64,000 nt of DNA from Chitinophagaceae bacterium (GCA_016721085.1 JADKJI010000012.1:62001-126000); one strand, 5' to 3'. Positions 1 through 10,257 are shown, counted from the stretch's first letter. A program made the numbers and translations. The notes: generated from the letters alone by a model not told the origin.

Positions 1-2
1 TA

Positions 3-2396
3 TTTCAATTCAAAGAAGGTTTGGCTGCAGAAATAAATGTCCACTATGGCCGTGAAGCCTTGTATTCCGACCCTTTGGCTCACCAACTTTATAATGGTAC
101 ATTGAAGACACCTGTTGCAGGTGAGGTATTTGGAAACTCAGATAAAGGCGCCCCTATTAGTTGGAAAGCAGTAACTGCAGATAGCACAAAGCGACTGGTA
201 CTTCGTGGCGCGGGTCGTGGTGGTGGCTTTGGAAGAAGCGGTTACATATATCTAACATACACTTCAGATAAGGATAAGAATGCCCTTCTAACTATCACAG
301 GGAATAATAGTGTTTTTGTAAATGGCGTTTTGCATGCTGGGGATCCGTATAGTTCCGGCTGGTTGCATTTGCCTATCAGGTTAAAGAAGGGGTTGAATGA
401 ATTTTATGTTCGAAGTTTGGCTATAACAGCCTCATTAAGTTTTCCCACTAAAGATGTTTTACTGAATACAGAAGACCCAACAATGCCAACCTTACAACCA
501 GGTATCGATAAAGATGCATTATATGCTGCTATTGTGGTTATTAATAACAGTCAAAAGGAATTAAAAGGACTTCAACTTACAAGCGAAATTGGTGGAAAGA
601 AAAGCACTTCTTCTATTCCTTCCATCCCGGCTCTGTCTGTCCGTAAAATTCAGTTCTCATTTGATCCTACTGGTATTAGTTCCACAGGAAAATATAATTG
701 CCAGTTGGTATTAACAGAAAAAAATAAAGTACTCGATGAAGCTGTTCTCATAATGGAAGCTGTTGCTTCAGGTGATAAGTATAGCGTAACATTTGAAAGT
801 GCTATCGACGGAAGTTTACAGTATTATGCAGTGACTCCACAAATTTCCCCAAAGAAGGGTGCTGCCTTATTCCTGTCGGTTCATGGGGCAGGAGTAGAAG
901 CTTTAGGTCAGGCAAGGGCTTATAAATCCAAGGATTGGGGAACATTGGTAGCAGCAACAAACAGACGACCACGAGGATTTAACTGGGAAGACTGGGGAAG
1001 ATTGGATGCATTAGAGGTATTACAATTAGGTAGTACAAGATTCGAACCTGATCCACAGCATATATACCTCACAGGGCATTCTATGGGTGGCCATGGAACC
1101 TGGTTCCTGGGGGCAACTTATCCAGATAAATGGGCAGCTATTGCCCCTTGTTCCGGGTATCCTACATTAAAAGGCTATGGTTCTGCCGATGGACTGATTC
1201 CTGATAGTAGTAGTTCTCCAATGGAGCAATTGTTACTTCGTTCGGGTAATCAAAGTGATGTCCCTAAGTTGGCCTCTAACTATAAGCCACTTGGTGTTTA
1301 TGTTCTCCATGGAGATAATGACCAGGTAGTATCTGTAAACTATGCGCGGCAAATGCGTAAGCAGCTAGGGGAATTTCATACTGATATGAGTTATTATGAA
1401 TATCCTGGTGGCGAACATTGGTTTGGTGACCAGAGCGTTGACTGGGGGCCATTATTCAGCTTCTTCAAATGGCATGAACGAGCCCTTGATTCAAATGTGA
1501 ACGTGATCGATTTTAAAACTTCAAGTCCTGGTATTTCCTCTTCTTACAGATGGGCCTCAATTGAACAACAGGATATGCCACTTCAATACTCACGAATACA
1601 ATTGAAGCGTAATTCAAAATCAAAAAGCATATCAGGAGTAACAGAAAATGTACGATTGTTAAAATTGGATTTGCAACAGTTTGGCGCGAATGCAAGCATT
1701 TCCATCTCACTTGACAATGGAGCAAAGCTCGAATACAAAACAAAAAATGTATCTGATATAATTTACCTGCTTCAATCAAATGGGCAATGGACTTTTACAA
1801 CAAAGCCCGACTCATTTGAAAAAGGGCCTCATCGTTATGGAACTTTTAAAGAAGCCTTCAATAACAGAATGGTTTTTGTTTATGGTACTATAGGCACCAA
1901 AGAGGAAAATGAATGGAATCTTAATAAAGCAAAATTTGATGCAGAAACCTGGTATTACAGAGGCAATGGAGCTGTTGATATAATAACAGACAAGGAATTC
2001 TCTTTAGCGAAGTATAAAGACAGAGGTGTGATCATCTATGGTAATAAATCATCTAATGCAGCATGGAATAGTCTTCTAACTGATTGCCCTATTCAGGTTG
2101 AGCGAAATAAAATTACGGCAGGTGATAAGCAATGGACAGGTGATGATTTAGGGGCATATTTTGTTTGGCCTATACGTTCTTCATCAATAGCATCAGTAGC
2201 AGTCATAGCTGGTACAGGATTGAAAGGAATGAATACAGCCAATGCTAATCAGTATTTTGCTGGGGCCAGCGGCTTTCCTGATTTCATGATCTTTTCATCA
2301 AGTATGTTGTTGAATGGTGCAGGGGGTATGAAGATGGCAGGGTTTTATGATTGGCAGTGGAGACTAGATAAGAAGAACTTGGTAAGTGTAGAGTAG
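3..2396 (+). CDS. Secreted alpha/beta hydrolase of the prolyl-oligopeptidase/esterase type (5' end missing)
   Basis: The reading frame is open from base 3, so the gene starts before the window; the TTG at 21 is not a real start. About 797 residues are visible. The middle carries an alpha/beta-hydrolase domain: nucleophile elbow GHSMGG with Ser encoded at 1080-1082, acid in HGDNDQVV with Asp at 1320-1322, and His in GGEHWF at 1416-1418. A beta-rich N-terminal region precedes it and a long C-terminal region of unknown fold follows. Such proteins in Bacteroidota are exported esterases or peptidases; the substrate cannot be read from sequence. It lies upstream of, and on the same strand as, a DUF4838 protein and a beta-galactosidase, which suggests removal of ester groups from a plant-type polysaccharide (inference). 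A hairpin repeat follows 11 bp after the stop. Confidence 0.75.
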   Translation, partial: FQFKEGLAAEINVHYGREALYSDPLAHQLYNGTLKTPVAGEVFGNSDKGAPISWKAVTADSTKRLVLRGAGRGGGFGRSGYIYLTYTSDKDKNALLTITGNNSVFVNGVLHAGDPYSSGWLHLPIRLKKGLNEFYVRSLAITASLSFPTKDVLLNTEDPTMPTLQPGIDKDALYAAIVVINNSQKELKGLQLTSEIGGKKSTSSIPSIPALSVRKIQFSFDPTGISSTGKYNCQLVLTEKNKVLDEAVLIMEAVASGDKYSVTFESAIDGSLQYYAVTPQISPKKGAALFLSVHGAGVEALGQARAYKSKDWGTLVAATNRRPRGFNWEDWGRLDALEVLQLGSTRFEPDPQHIYLTGHSMGGHGTWFLGATYPDKWAAIAPCSGYPTLKGYGSADGLIPDSSSSPMEQLLLRSGNQSDVPKLASNYKPLGVYVLHGDNDQVVSVNYARQMRKQLGEFHTDMSYYEYPGGEHWFGDQSVDWGPLFSFFKWHERALDSNVNVIDFKTSSPGISSSYRWASIEQQDMPLQYSRIQLKRNSKSKSISGVTENVRLLKLDLQQFGANASISISLDNGAKLEYKTKNVSDIIYLLQSNGQWTFTTKPDSFEKGPHRYGTFKEAFNNRMVFVYGTIGTKEENEWNLNKAKFDAETWYYRGNGAVDIITDKEFSLAKYKDRGVIIYGNKSSNAAWNSLLTDCPIQVERNKITAGDKQWTGDDLGAYFVWPIRSSSIASVAVIAGTGLKGMNTANANQYFAGASGFPDFMIFSSSMLLNGAGGMKMAGFYDWQWRLDKKNLVSVE

Positions 2397-2407
2397 TTTT
2401 TTTTTTC

Positions 2408-2462
2408 ACCGCGGAGACGCAGAGACGCAGTGGATTCCTCTGCGTCTCTGCGTCTCCGCGGT
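2408..2462. repeat. CGCRGAGR-family palindrome, copy 1
   Basis: Perfect inverted repeat, arms 2408-2430 and 2440-2462 with a 9-base loop. The arm is built from 8-base units CGCGGAGA and CGCAGAGA. It sits just after the stop of the hydrolase gene and may act as its terminator. Other copies are at 5101, 9336, 22102, 39088 (degenerate), 44655 (split) and 54715. Confidence 0.9.
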
Positions 2463-2634
2463 TATTTTTTCAAAAATCAATAGGTTGCCTAAAAAAAGAA
2501 AAGGCGAAATCAAGTATAGAAATACCCGAATTGCCTTTCAATTATAACCTTAATGTTTATGCACACTCAGGTTGCAAAGTAGTTCAAATCTCATACCCAT
2601 TCTTGGCGAATATTATCCAATTAATGATAAGAAT

Positions 2635-2676
2635 TAACCGGTTAGTTTATTGTCAATTAATAGTTGCAAACGATTG
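2635..2676. promoter_or_regulatory. Possible LacI-type operator region before the DUF4838 gene
   Basis: Two short elements lie in the 394-bp gap before the DUF4838 gene: a perfect 10-base palindrome TAACCGGTTA at 2635-2644, and TGCAAACGATTG at 2665-2676, which fits the TGNAANCGNT core of LacI/CcpA-family operators. LacI regulators often control glycan genes in Bacteroidota. No regulator gene is in view, so this is only suggestive. The rest of the gap, apart from the hairpin at 2408-2462, shows nothing I recognise. Confidence 0.3.
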
Positions 2677-2790
2677 TTTTGGAAGGGGATTGTGATGTAG
2701 ATTTGGTGATGGAGAGTAGGGGAGAATGGTAGTTGGGAAGTAAGGAAGGAGTTTTAAAAAAGTGTCAATTCATAGTAAAGTAATTTAAAG

Positions 2791-5059
2791 ATGTATAAGC
2801 GTATACTTTTAGTAGCTGGTTTAGTTTTTGCAACAGCAGTTCTTTTAGCTCAAAAGGGTTCTGCCCTGGTTAAGAACAATGCAAGTAAATATCGCATAGT
2901 TATACCTGTTAAGGCTACGGAGACCGAGAAAAGGGCGGCTTCCATATTCAAGGAGTATGTTAGTAAGATGACAGGTGTTCAGATTAATATTATTACAGAT
3001 AACAATAAAGCTGTTCCAAATGAAGTAAGGATTGGTGCCACTAACAGACTCTCGTCAAAACAGCAAACTGTCATAAAGGAATTTCATAAGGATGGCTATT
3101 GGATTCAATCTGATGGCATTTCATTAAACCTTCTTGGTGGTAAAGGAAAGGGTGCTGTGTATGCTGTAGTCAGTTACCTGGAAGATTATCTGGGATGCAG
3201 GAAATTGACTCCTGAAGAAGAAATTGTTCCAAAGAAAAAGGAAATCAAACTTTTTTCAATAAATGATAAGCAACAGCCTGCTGCTGAAATAAGAATCGTG
3301 AATGGTGAGTTACCAGAAAATCAATCGTACAAAGACTGGCGCAAACTGGAAACAATTCCTGAAGTATGGAGTGAAGGAGAATGGAGAGGCTATTTTGTTC
3401 ATACTTTCAATCGACTGGTTCCATCTGAAACCTATTTTGAAAAACATCCTGAATACTTTTCCATGATTAACGGAAAGAGAATTCATTACGGACAGCTTTG
3501 TCTTACCAATCCCGATGTATTTACAATTACGGTGCAACAGCTCCGAAAAGAAATGAGTGAGCATCCATCTATCCAGCTTTGGTCTGTAAGCCAGAACGAC
3601 AATTTTGATAATTGCCGTTGTGATGCCTGTAAGAAACTGGATGATGCCGCAGGGTCACCAATGGGTTCACTCTTACCATTTGTAAACAAGGTGGCTGCGG
3701 AATTCCCGGATAAGATAATTACTACATTGGCTTATGAATACTCGCGAAAACCACCAGTTAATATTGTGCCCGCAAAGAATGTGATGATTACCCTGTGTAC
3801 AATTGAATTAAACAGGTCGGAACCTATTGCAACTGATCCAACAAGTGCATTCTTTCAGGGCTGATATGGAAGGATGGAGCAAGATCTGTTCAAATATCAT
3901 GATATGGGATTATGAGGTGCAGTTCAGCAACTATCTTTGCCCTTTCCCTCTTTTCCATACACTCAAACCCAATATTCAATATTTCAATAACAATGGTACC
4001 ACTTCCCATTTCCAGCAATCTAATGTGAAGAAAGGGAATGAGTTCGCAGAGCTGAAGACATATTTACTTAGTAAACTATTATGGAACCCCAATATTGAAA
4101 CAGCACCAATTATTGACGAGTTCATAAAAGGGTACTATGGGAAAGCTGCTCCATTTATAAAAGAATATTTCGAACTGTTGCAAGCAGAAGGGCAAAAATC
4201 GAAGCAACGACTGGATATATTCGGAACGCCAGTTTGGAATGCCACTTCATTTTTATCTAAAGAGAATATCATAAAGTATAAACTGATATTTGATAAGGCT
4301 CAAGAAGCTGTTCGTAACCAGCCAGACTATTTACAAAAAGTGATGATTGCCCGTTTGCCTATACAGTTCTCCGAAATGGAAATCGCTAAATCTGATTTAT
4401 TTGGAGACAGGGGCTGGTTTACTCAGGTTAATGATAAGTTTGTAGCGAAAGCAGAAATGAAGAAATTGTTGGATAGTTTCTATACTACATGTACTACCAA
4501 CAATATTAAAACAATCAATGAAACAGGGTTGACTCCAGATGATTACTATAAGAACACCCTTCGCTTATTGGATGTACAGATTGAGGGAAACCTCGCTTTC
4601 CGTAAAACAGTTACTTGCACACCAGCTCCTGATAAACGATATAGTTCGCAAGGAACGGCTGCATTGACAAATGCAGTAAAAGGAACCGATGATTATAAGA
4701 TCAACTGGTTGGGATGGGAAGGACAGAATACGGAAGTAGTTGTTGATTTAGGAAAAATTGAGAACATCAATGAGGCTGTAATTAGCACTCTGCATTCTCC
4801 AAAGTCGTGGATCATACATCCAAAGGGAGTTATATGTTCCATTTCAGAAGATGGCATCAATTTCCATGATGCAAAAGAAGTATTGACAAATACAGATCTT
4901 TCAAAGGAACCAGGCATAAAAAATTTCCAATTCCAGTATTCGAATGCCAAAGCCAGATATGTTAAGTTCAGTGTATCTGCTTCATTGGTGCTACCAGCCT
5001 GGCATACATATTCTGGTAATCCTTCGTGGTTGTTTATTGATGAAGTGGTGGTGAAGTGA
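2791..5059 (+). CDS. DUF4838 family protein with C-terminal discoidin-like domain (frameshifted)
   Basis: Two overlapping frames make one protein of about 755 residues. The first (2791-3864) has a signal peptide, an N-terminal domain like that of GH67 alpha-glucuronidases, and the start of DUF4838 (the Q-N-D-N motif and CRCDAC-like cysteines are visible). The second frame resumes at about 3850 with SFRADMEGW and runs to 5059, ending in an F5/8 type C (discoidin-like) carbohydrate-binding fold. The family motif SASFR..MEGW is restored if one T at 3850/3851 is removed, so this is a +1 shift, unlike most others in this window. DUF4838 proteins are predicted exported glycoside hydrolases; no activity is assigned here. 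A GH35 gene follows 124 bp downstream on the same strand. Confidence 0.8.
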
Positions 5060-5100
5060 GGCGGGATGCTGAATGCTGGATGCAAGATGCTATTACAATA

Positions 5101-5157
5101 ACCGCAGAGACGCAGAGACGCGGAGGAATGCCCCCTGCGTCTCCGCGTCTCTGCGGT
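5101..5157. repeat. CGCRGAGR-family palindrome, copy 2
   Basis: Hairpin between the DUF4838 and GH35 genes. Left arm starts ACCGCAGAGACGC at 5101; the right arm ends in CTCTGCGGT at 5157. The outermost variable pair is A-T here but G-C in copy 1 (CCGCGGAG/CTCCGCGG), a paired change that keeps the stem. Some inner pairs are mismatched. Confidence 0.85.
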
Positions 5158-5183
5158 AAAAAATAATTCAAGAATTTACAATT

Positions 5184-7009
5184 ATGAATAAGAGCACTAA
5201 GACATTGTCTGTAATCACATTATTACTTATATTATTCTTATCATCCTACTCCCAACAAAGACACCAATTTACCTTAGGTAAAAAAGAGTTTTTGCTTGAT
5301 GGCAAACCCTTCCAAATAATCAGCGGCGAACTACACCCCGCCCGTATACCGAAAGAATATTGGCGTCATAGAATACAGATGGCCAAAGCAATGGGTTGTA
5401 ATACGATTGCAGCTTATATATTTTGGAACTATCACGAGGAAAAACAAGGTGTATTCGATTTTAAAACTGGTAACAGGGATATCGCTGAATTCGTACGTAT
5501 CTGCCAGCAGGAAGGTATGTGGGTGCTCATGCGCCCGGGTCCTTATGTGTGTGCAGAATGGGACTTTGGTGGATTGCCTCCTTACTTATTGGCCATACCC
5601 GATATTAAGATCCGTTGTCGTGATGAACGCTATATGAAAGCCACAACCCGCTATATACAGCGATTCGCAAAAGAGATTGCTACTTTGCAGTGTACAAATG
5701 GCGGTCCCATACTAATGCTTCAGGTAGAGAATGAATATGGTAGTTATGCAAACGACAGGAATATATAAAAGCACTACGTGATTTATGGATAGCGAATGGA
5801 ATTAAAGTTCCATTTTATACAGCAGATGGACCAACTCCTTATATGTTGGAAGCAGGTAATATTACCGGAGCCGCAATAGGATTAGATAGTGGTGGTAGTG
5901 ATGGCGATTTTGCAGAAGCATCAAAGCGAAATAGCGAAGTACCATCTTTCAGTAGTGAAACCTACCCAGGATGGCTAACCCATTGGGGAGAGAAATGGGC
6001 TCGTCCCGATACCAATGACTTGAAAAAAGAAATGATTTATTTATTGAAGAATAAGAAGAGTGTTAACCTCTATGTTTTTCATGGTGGAACGAATTTTGGT
6101 TTTACTGCTGGAGCTAATGCTTTTTCTCCAACCCAATACCAACCTGACCTTACAAGTTATGATTATGATGCCCCACTCAATGAACAAGGCGTTCCTACGG
6201 CTAAATATTATATGCTTCGAAATCTGATCAAACAATATGTTGATTATGCAATTCCAGAGCCGCCAGCTCTTGTAAAAGCAATTGAGATTCCAGCCATTCC
6301 AATGACGAAATCTCATAGCTTATGGGATTATGCTATCCCTTCAAAATATTCTCCGCAACCGCAACCCATGGAAAACTATGGACAAAACCAGGGATTGATT
6401 TCTTACAAAACCACATTGATTGGACACAAAAGCGGCAAGCTGAAAATTTGGGAACCGCACGATTATGCATTGATATTTCTGAATGGAGTTTTTATTGATA
6501 CTATTTACAGGGACGGTGGTAAATGGGAAGTTAACCTCCCGAAGACCGATGTAAAGGATCCTGTACTTGAAATATTGGTAGAAGGTATGGGACATATCAA
6601 CTTCGCGCAGTTCATGATAGACAGAAAAGGAATTACAGACAGAGTGACTTTGAATGGAATGACTTTGATGAACTGGCAAACTACCCTTTATTCATTGGAT
6701 GATAAATTCATTGCAACCACTAAGCCTAAACCTCCAACTAGTGAAACTTCAAAAAAAGAAGCGCAATTCTTCAAAGGAAGTTTTTCACTTACAGAAACCG
6801 GTGATGTATTCTTTGATATGAGCAATTATCCCAAAGGGATAGTCTATATAAACGGACATAACCTTGGCCGCTATTGGAATAAAGGCCCTCAAACAAGATT
6901 GTTCTGCCCCGCCAGCTGGCTGAAGAAAGGGAATAATGAAATTTTGGTGTTTGATTTTTTTGCGAAGGAAGGGAGGAGTGTTGCGGGGTTTAAGAAGTTA
7001 GAATATTAG
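5184..7009 (+). CDS. GH35 beta-galactosidase, exported (frameshifted)
   Basis: Starts with a signal peptide (MNKSTKTLSVITLLLILFL) and runs straight into a GH35 TIM barrel: the GELHPARIPKEYW and RPGPYVCAEWDFGG motifs are clear. The acid/base Glu is in QVENEYGSY (just before 5750) and the nucleophile Glu is in FSSETYPGW (after 5940). C-terminal jelly-roll domains follow, with the GHNLGRYW signature near 6850-6870. The frame breaks at 5757-5760: restoring one G (AGGG for AGG) gives NDREYIKALRDLW and rejoins the frames into about 608 residues, the usual GH35 length. GH35 enzymes remove terminal beta-galactose. The position after DUF4838 and hydrolase genes points to a polysaccharide-degradation cluster, although no SusC/SusD pair is visible. 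Confidence 0.9.
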
Positions 7010-7033
7010 TCAAGTCAGATGTTTAAGGGATGA

Positions 7034-7413
7034 GGTTTAAGGTTTAATAGTTTAAGGGTTTAAGGTTCTGAGGTGTAGCTTCTTGAACAATTATAGGGTG
7101 TTTGCCAGGGGAGTTTTTTTTCATGCAAAGGCGCTAAGTTTTTTGTTTTTTGGGTTGCAGGCTGTATTTAATTTAAGGCGCAACGAAACAGCCAATACAT
7201 CTAAACGCGCTTCTCCCGAAATAGTCGGAGCCAAGTTGTGGTAAAATGTATTGGCTGTTTCGTTGCGCCTTAAACCACAAACAGATGCTACCTTAAAAGA
7301 AATAAAACTTAGCGCCTTTGCGTGAAAAAAAAACTCATACAACATAACCTTATTGTTTATTTATTCAGCAACACCCAAGAACCTTAAACCCTTAAACTAT
7401 TAAACCTTAAACC
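7034..7413. repeat. Triple-nested inverted repeat between convergent genes
   Basis: Three unrelated palindromes are nested in the 424-bp gap between the GH35 and CocE stops. Outer: perfect 36-bp arms 7034-7069 and 7378-7413 made of TTTAAGG/CCTTAAA units. Middle: arms about 7111-7143 and 7303-7336 containing GCAAAGGCGCTAAG and its complement, one mismatch. Inner: perfect 29-bp arms 7172-7200 and 7246-7274 containing GGCGCAACGAAACAGCC. No gene is visible inside; a 74-codon frame here is an artefact of the repeat. The structure could terminate transcription from both sides. Confidence 0.95.
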
Positions 7414-7433
7414 TCACCCCTTAAAATTTTGAC

Positions 7434-9275
7434 TTATCGCATCACCGGCAACTCCAAATACGTCGAAAACTTCGAATTAGTATATACCCTGTGCTCCGCC
7501 TTTATAAAATCACTTTCCTTCGCCTCAAAAATATTCGGAACAAATTTCTGAGGATTTCTGTCATATAGTGGGAACCAGGTACTTTGTATCTGTACCATGA
7601 TGCGATGTCCTTTACGGAATACATGGTTTACCTGATGTAGGTCGATTACGATTTCTTCTGGTTTATTTGGAACCATGGGAATTGGTTTTTCAAAGCTCTT
7701 GCGGAAACGGCCTCTGAATATTTCAAGTGTGACTGGAAACTGAAATCCACTCATAGCTAAATTTTCCGGATCGAAATCGGGATATACATCTATAAGTTTC
7801 ACAACCCAGTCAGCATCCGTTCCGGTAGTACTGGCAGCAATATGCGCTGTTATCTGCCCGGTTATAGTAAGGTCTTCTGTTAATGAATCCATTACAAAAC
7901 TCACAACATCGGGTCTTGTAGTTACAAAACGCTGATCTTCCACCTGCCAGGCGCCCCAACGGCTCCCCGTTCCATAAGTTGCTTCAATTGGGAAACTACG
8001 ATATGGTACAGGCTTAGCAGGGTCACTTATATAACTTACAAATCCTGTAGGTACAGTAGGTTTCTGGAAACTGCAAGTATTATTGGAAGTTGCGTATAGT
8101 TTTTTGATAGTAGCTTGTTTTGGCGGCCAGGTATCGTATGATTTCCATTGATTGGTTCCTGTTTGGAAACAATTCGCCTCTGCAAACTTTCCATCACCAA
8201 TTCCTTTAAGCCAATAGTCGAACCATTGCTTCTGCATATCAAGAAACCATTTGCCGGTATTTTGCTTGAACGCTATCTTAGCGAGACTGTCGGCTTTACC
8301 CCGAGCCCATTGACCATGGTTCCATGGACCTAGAATGATATGGTTACGATTGAAGCTGTCTTTTTTCTCCATATGATTATACATCAACTGTGGACCGTTT
8401 ATATCTTCCTGGTCATAATAACCGCCAACATGAAGCTGTGGTATTTGCGGGTAGGGGACATAGTTAAGAGGTGAGTTCTTCTGCCAAAATGCATCGTAGT
8501 TAGGATGAGCTACAAAATTATTCCAGGTTGGAATCTTGCCTTTGAAATATTTTTCATTCACATTCTTAAGTGAACCCAGTTTCAGATACCAATTATACAA
8601 ATCGTATTGGGGGAAAGGGAAATCGCTATCAGTTGTCTTATCAAATTCCACTTCATAGGTATATTCCATGCCATAGCTTAAGCGAAAAGCACCATTGTGG
8701 TGGAAGTCATCTCCAAGGAATAAATCTCCCATACAAGCTTGTTCAGAAGAAGCTTTGAGAGCAGGATGCGGGTCTACTGCTCCTACTAATGCCAGCCAAC
8801 CCGGATAGGAAATTCCGAATATGCCAGCCTTGCCATTATTATTGGGGATATTCTTTACAAGCCAGTCAACCACATCCCATGTATCGGTACTTTCATCAAT
8901 GGCACCTTTTTGTGTGGCATGAATCAGGGGCTGATGAATTTCCATTTTGCCTTCGCTCTTATATTTTCCTCTTACATCCTGGAACACGAAGATGTATCCT
9001 TCCTTGGCCATACTGGTATATGAACCCATCATACCCGAGCTGAAAGTAGAATCGTCTGGCACTGGAATATCAGCACCATAAGGAGTTCTTTCCAGTAATA
9101 TAGGGGAAGGAGTTGAAGCATCTACGGGTGTTAGTATAACTGTAAATAATCTAACTCCATCCCGCACCGGAATCATCACTGATGTTTTCTTATACTTTGT
9201 TACAGTTGATGTCTGGGCAAAAGAAATTGTAATGAAGCAGGGAAGTATGAATAAAATGGAAAGTAGTTTTTTCAT
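7434..9275 (-). CDS. CocE/NonD family hydrolase (X-Pro dipeptidyl-peptidase S15-like)
   Basis: 613 residues with a signal peptide (about 1-20). The S15/CocE alpha/beta-hydrolase core is complete: LERTPYG near residue 65, VFQDVRGKYKSEG near 98-110, nucleophile elbow GISYPGW with Ser156, a catalytic Asp probably in YYDQEDIN, and His in GPWNHGQW. The C-terminal PepX_C jelly-roll is present (region with GTDADWVVKLIDVYPD and GHRIMVQIQSTWFP). The family includes cocaine esterase, glutaryl-acylases and X-prolyl peptidases, so substrate prediction from homology is unsafe. Export suggests action in the periplasm or outside. It faces the GH35 gene across nested palindromes and is divergent from the XRE/S24 regulator. 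Confidence 0.9.
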   Translation of the reverse strand: MKKLLSILFILPCFITISFAQTSTVTKYKKTSVMIPVRDGVRLFTVILTPVDASTPSPILLERTPYGADIPVPDDSTFSSGMMGSYTSMAKEGYIFVFQDVRGKYKSEGKMEIHQPLIHATQKGAIDESTDTWDVVDWLVKNIPNNNGKAGIFGISYPGWLALVGAVDPHPALKASSEQACMGDLFLGDDFHHNGAFRLSYGMEYTYEVEFDKTTDSDFPFPQYDLYNWYLKLGSLKNVNEKYFKGKIPTWNNFVAHPNYDAFWQKNSPLNYVPYPQIPQLHVGGYYDQEDINGPQLMYNHMEKKDSFNRNHIILGPWNHGQWARGKADSLAKIAFKQNTGKWFLDMQKQWFDYWLKGIGDGKFAEANCFQTGTNQWKSYDTWPPKQATIKKLYATSNNTCSFQKPTVPTGFVSYISDPAKPVPYRSFPIEATYGTGSRWGAWQVEDQRFVTTRPDVVSFVMDSLTEDLTITGQITAHIAASTTGTDADWVVKLIDVYPDFDPENLAMSGFQFPVTLEIFRGRFRKSFEKPIPMVPNKPEEIVIDLHQVNHVFRKGHRIMVQIQSTWFPLYDRNPQKFVPNIFEAKESDFIKAEHRVYTNSKFSTYLELPVMR

Positions 9276-9335
9276 TAAAGAATATATTTTTTAGTTCTTA
9301 AAGGTAAGAATGTTAGTGATTCTCCTTTTTTTTTC

Positions 9336-9392
9336 ACCGCAGAGACGCAGAGACGCGGAGGACAGCCCCCCGCGTCTCTGCGCCTCTGCGGT
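9336..9392. repeat. CGCRGAGR-family palindrome, copy 3
   Basis: Imperfect hairpin with ACCGCAGAGACGCAG at its left end and CTCTGCGGT at its right. It is the only copy seen in a divergent gap, 61 bp before the start of the CocE gene and upstream of the XRE regulator promoter. Confidence 0.85.
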
Positions 9393-9458
9393 TATTGTAT
9401 TCGCATCCAGCCTCCAGCATCAAGCATCCCGCCTCTTCAAAAAAACTTAGCATTTTTC

Positions 9459-9497
9459 TTGATTAGTCAAAATATTTAGTAATATTGCACTAAATAT
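9459..9497 (+). promoter_or_regulatory. Promoter with overlapping operator for the XRE/S24 regulator
   Basis: A Bacteroidota-type promoter can be read: TTG at 9459-9461, 18 bp, then TAATATTG at 9480-9487 (consensus TAnnTTTG), with the ATG only 18 bp further on. A perfect 9-bp inverted repeat, ATATTTAGT at 9472-9480 and ACTAAATAT at 9489-9497 (8-bp spacer), covers the -7 element. This is where an autorepressor operator is expected (inference). Confidence 0.5.
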
Positions 9498-9504
9498 ATT
9501 AGTT

Positions 9505-10257
9505 ATGTCATTTGCCGGTAAAAACATCCGATACCTCCGTAAGCTCAGAGGGCTTACCCAGGAAGAGTTTGCCAATAAGCTTCATATAAAGCGCTCCCTT
9601 TTGGGCGCTTATGAGGAAGAAAGGGCTGAACCCAAGCTGGAGGTATTAGAGCAAATGGGGGAGATATTCAAGTTATCTCTCGACGAACTGCTTTTGAAAG
9701 ACCTAAGCGATACCAAGGGTAATTATCTTGCTAAACGACGTGCCCAGAAATTAGGTGCTGCCGGAACAAATGAGGTACAATTGGTGCCTGTAAAAGCCGC
9801 TGCCGGTTATCTGGCAGGCTATGCAGATCCCGCTTTTATTGATGAACTGAATACATTCACCCTCCCCATGCTGGCTCCGGGTACCTACCGGGCCTTTGAA
9901 ATAGTGGGGGACTCTATGTTGCCTACACCCAGTGGATCTGTGATTGTGGGAGAGAAAGTTGAAAGCCTGGAAGAGTTAAAAGCGAATAATACCTATATCG
10001 TAATATCTCGCAAGGAAGGAATCGTTTATAAGCGTGTTCTGAAGAATACAAAGACCAAAAACAAACTGACACTTATTAGCGATAATCCCGATTATCAACC
10101 CTATCATGTTGATGCCGAAGATGTAGTGGAAATGTGGAAGGCTTCCCTCGTCATCAGTAAAGCCAATACACAACAACGTTGGGATGTGAATCAATTAGCA
10201 AACCTGGTAACTGACCTCCATCAACAAGTTAGCCAGCTTAAACGCAAAGTGAATTAA
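9505..10257 (+). CDS. XRE-family repressor with LexA-like S24 peptidase domain
   Basis: 250 residues. The N-terminal XRE helix-turn-helix (about 5-65; IRYLRKLRGLTQEEFA, then LGAYEEERAEP) is followed by a LexA/CI-like S24 domain: possible Ala-Gly cleavage site in VKAAAGYLAGY (about 95-103), Ser nucleophile in EIVGDSMLPT, and Lys in GIVYKRV. Such proteins are usually repressors released by RecA-stimulated self-cleavage or by ligand-like signals. The C-terminal tail is coiled-coil-like (QLANLVTDLHQQVSQLKRKV). A symmetric operator lies over its own promoter, suggesting autoregulation. Nothing nearby looks like a prophage, so a housekeeping or stress role in Chitinophagales is more likely than a phage repressor role. 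Confidence 0.85.
   Translation: MSFAGKNIRYLRKLRGLTQEEFANKLHIKRSLLGAYEEERAEPKLEVLEQMGEIFKLSLDELLLKDLSDTKGNYLAKRRAQKLGAAGTNEVQLVPVKAAAGYLAGYADPAFIDELNTFTLPMLAPGTYRAFEIVGDSMLPTPSGSVIVGEKVESLEELKANNTYIVISRKEGIVYKRVLKNTKTKNKLTLISDNPDYQPYHVDAEDVVEMWKASLVISKANTQQRWDVNQLANLVTDLHQQVSQLKRKVN

Noticed and set aside
7121..7345. ORF of 74 codons on the minus strand in the nested repeat gap
   Set aside because: It is made almost entirely of the inverted repeats and has no family resemblance or start context.
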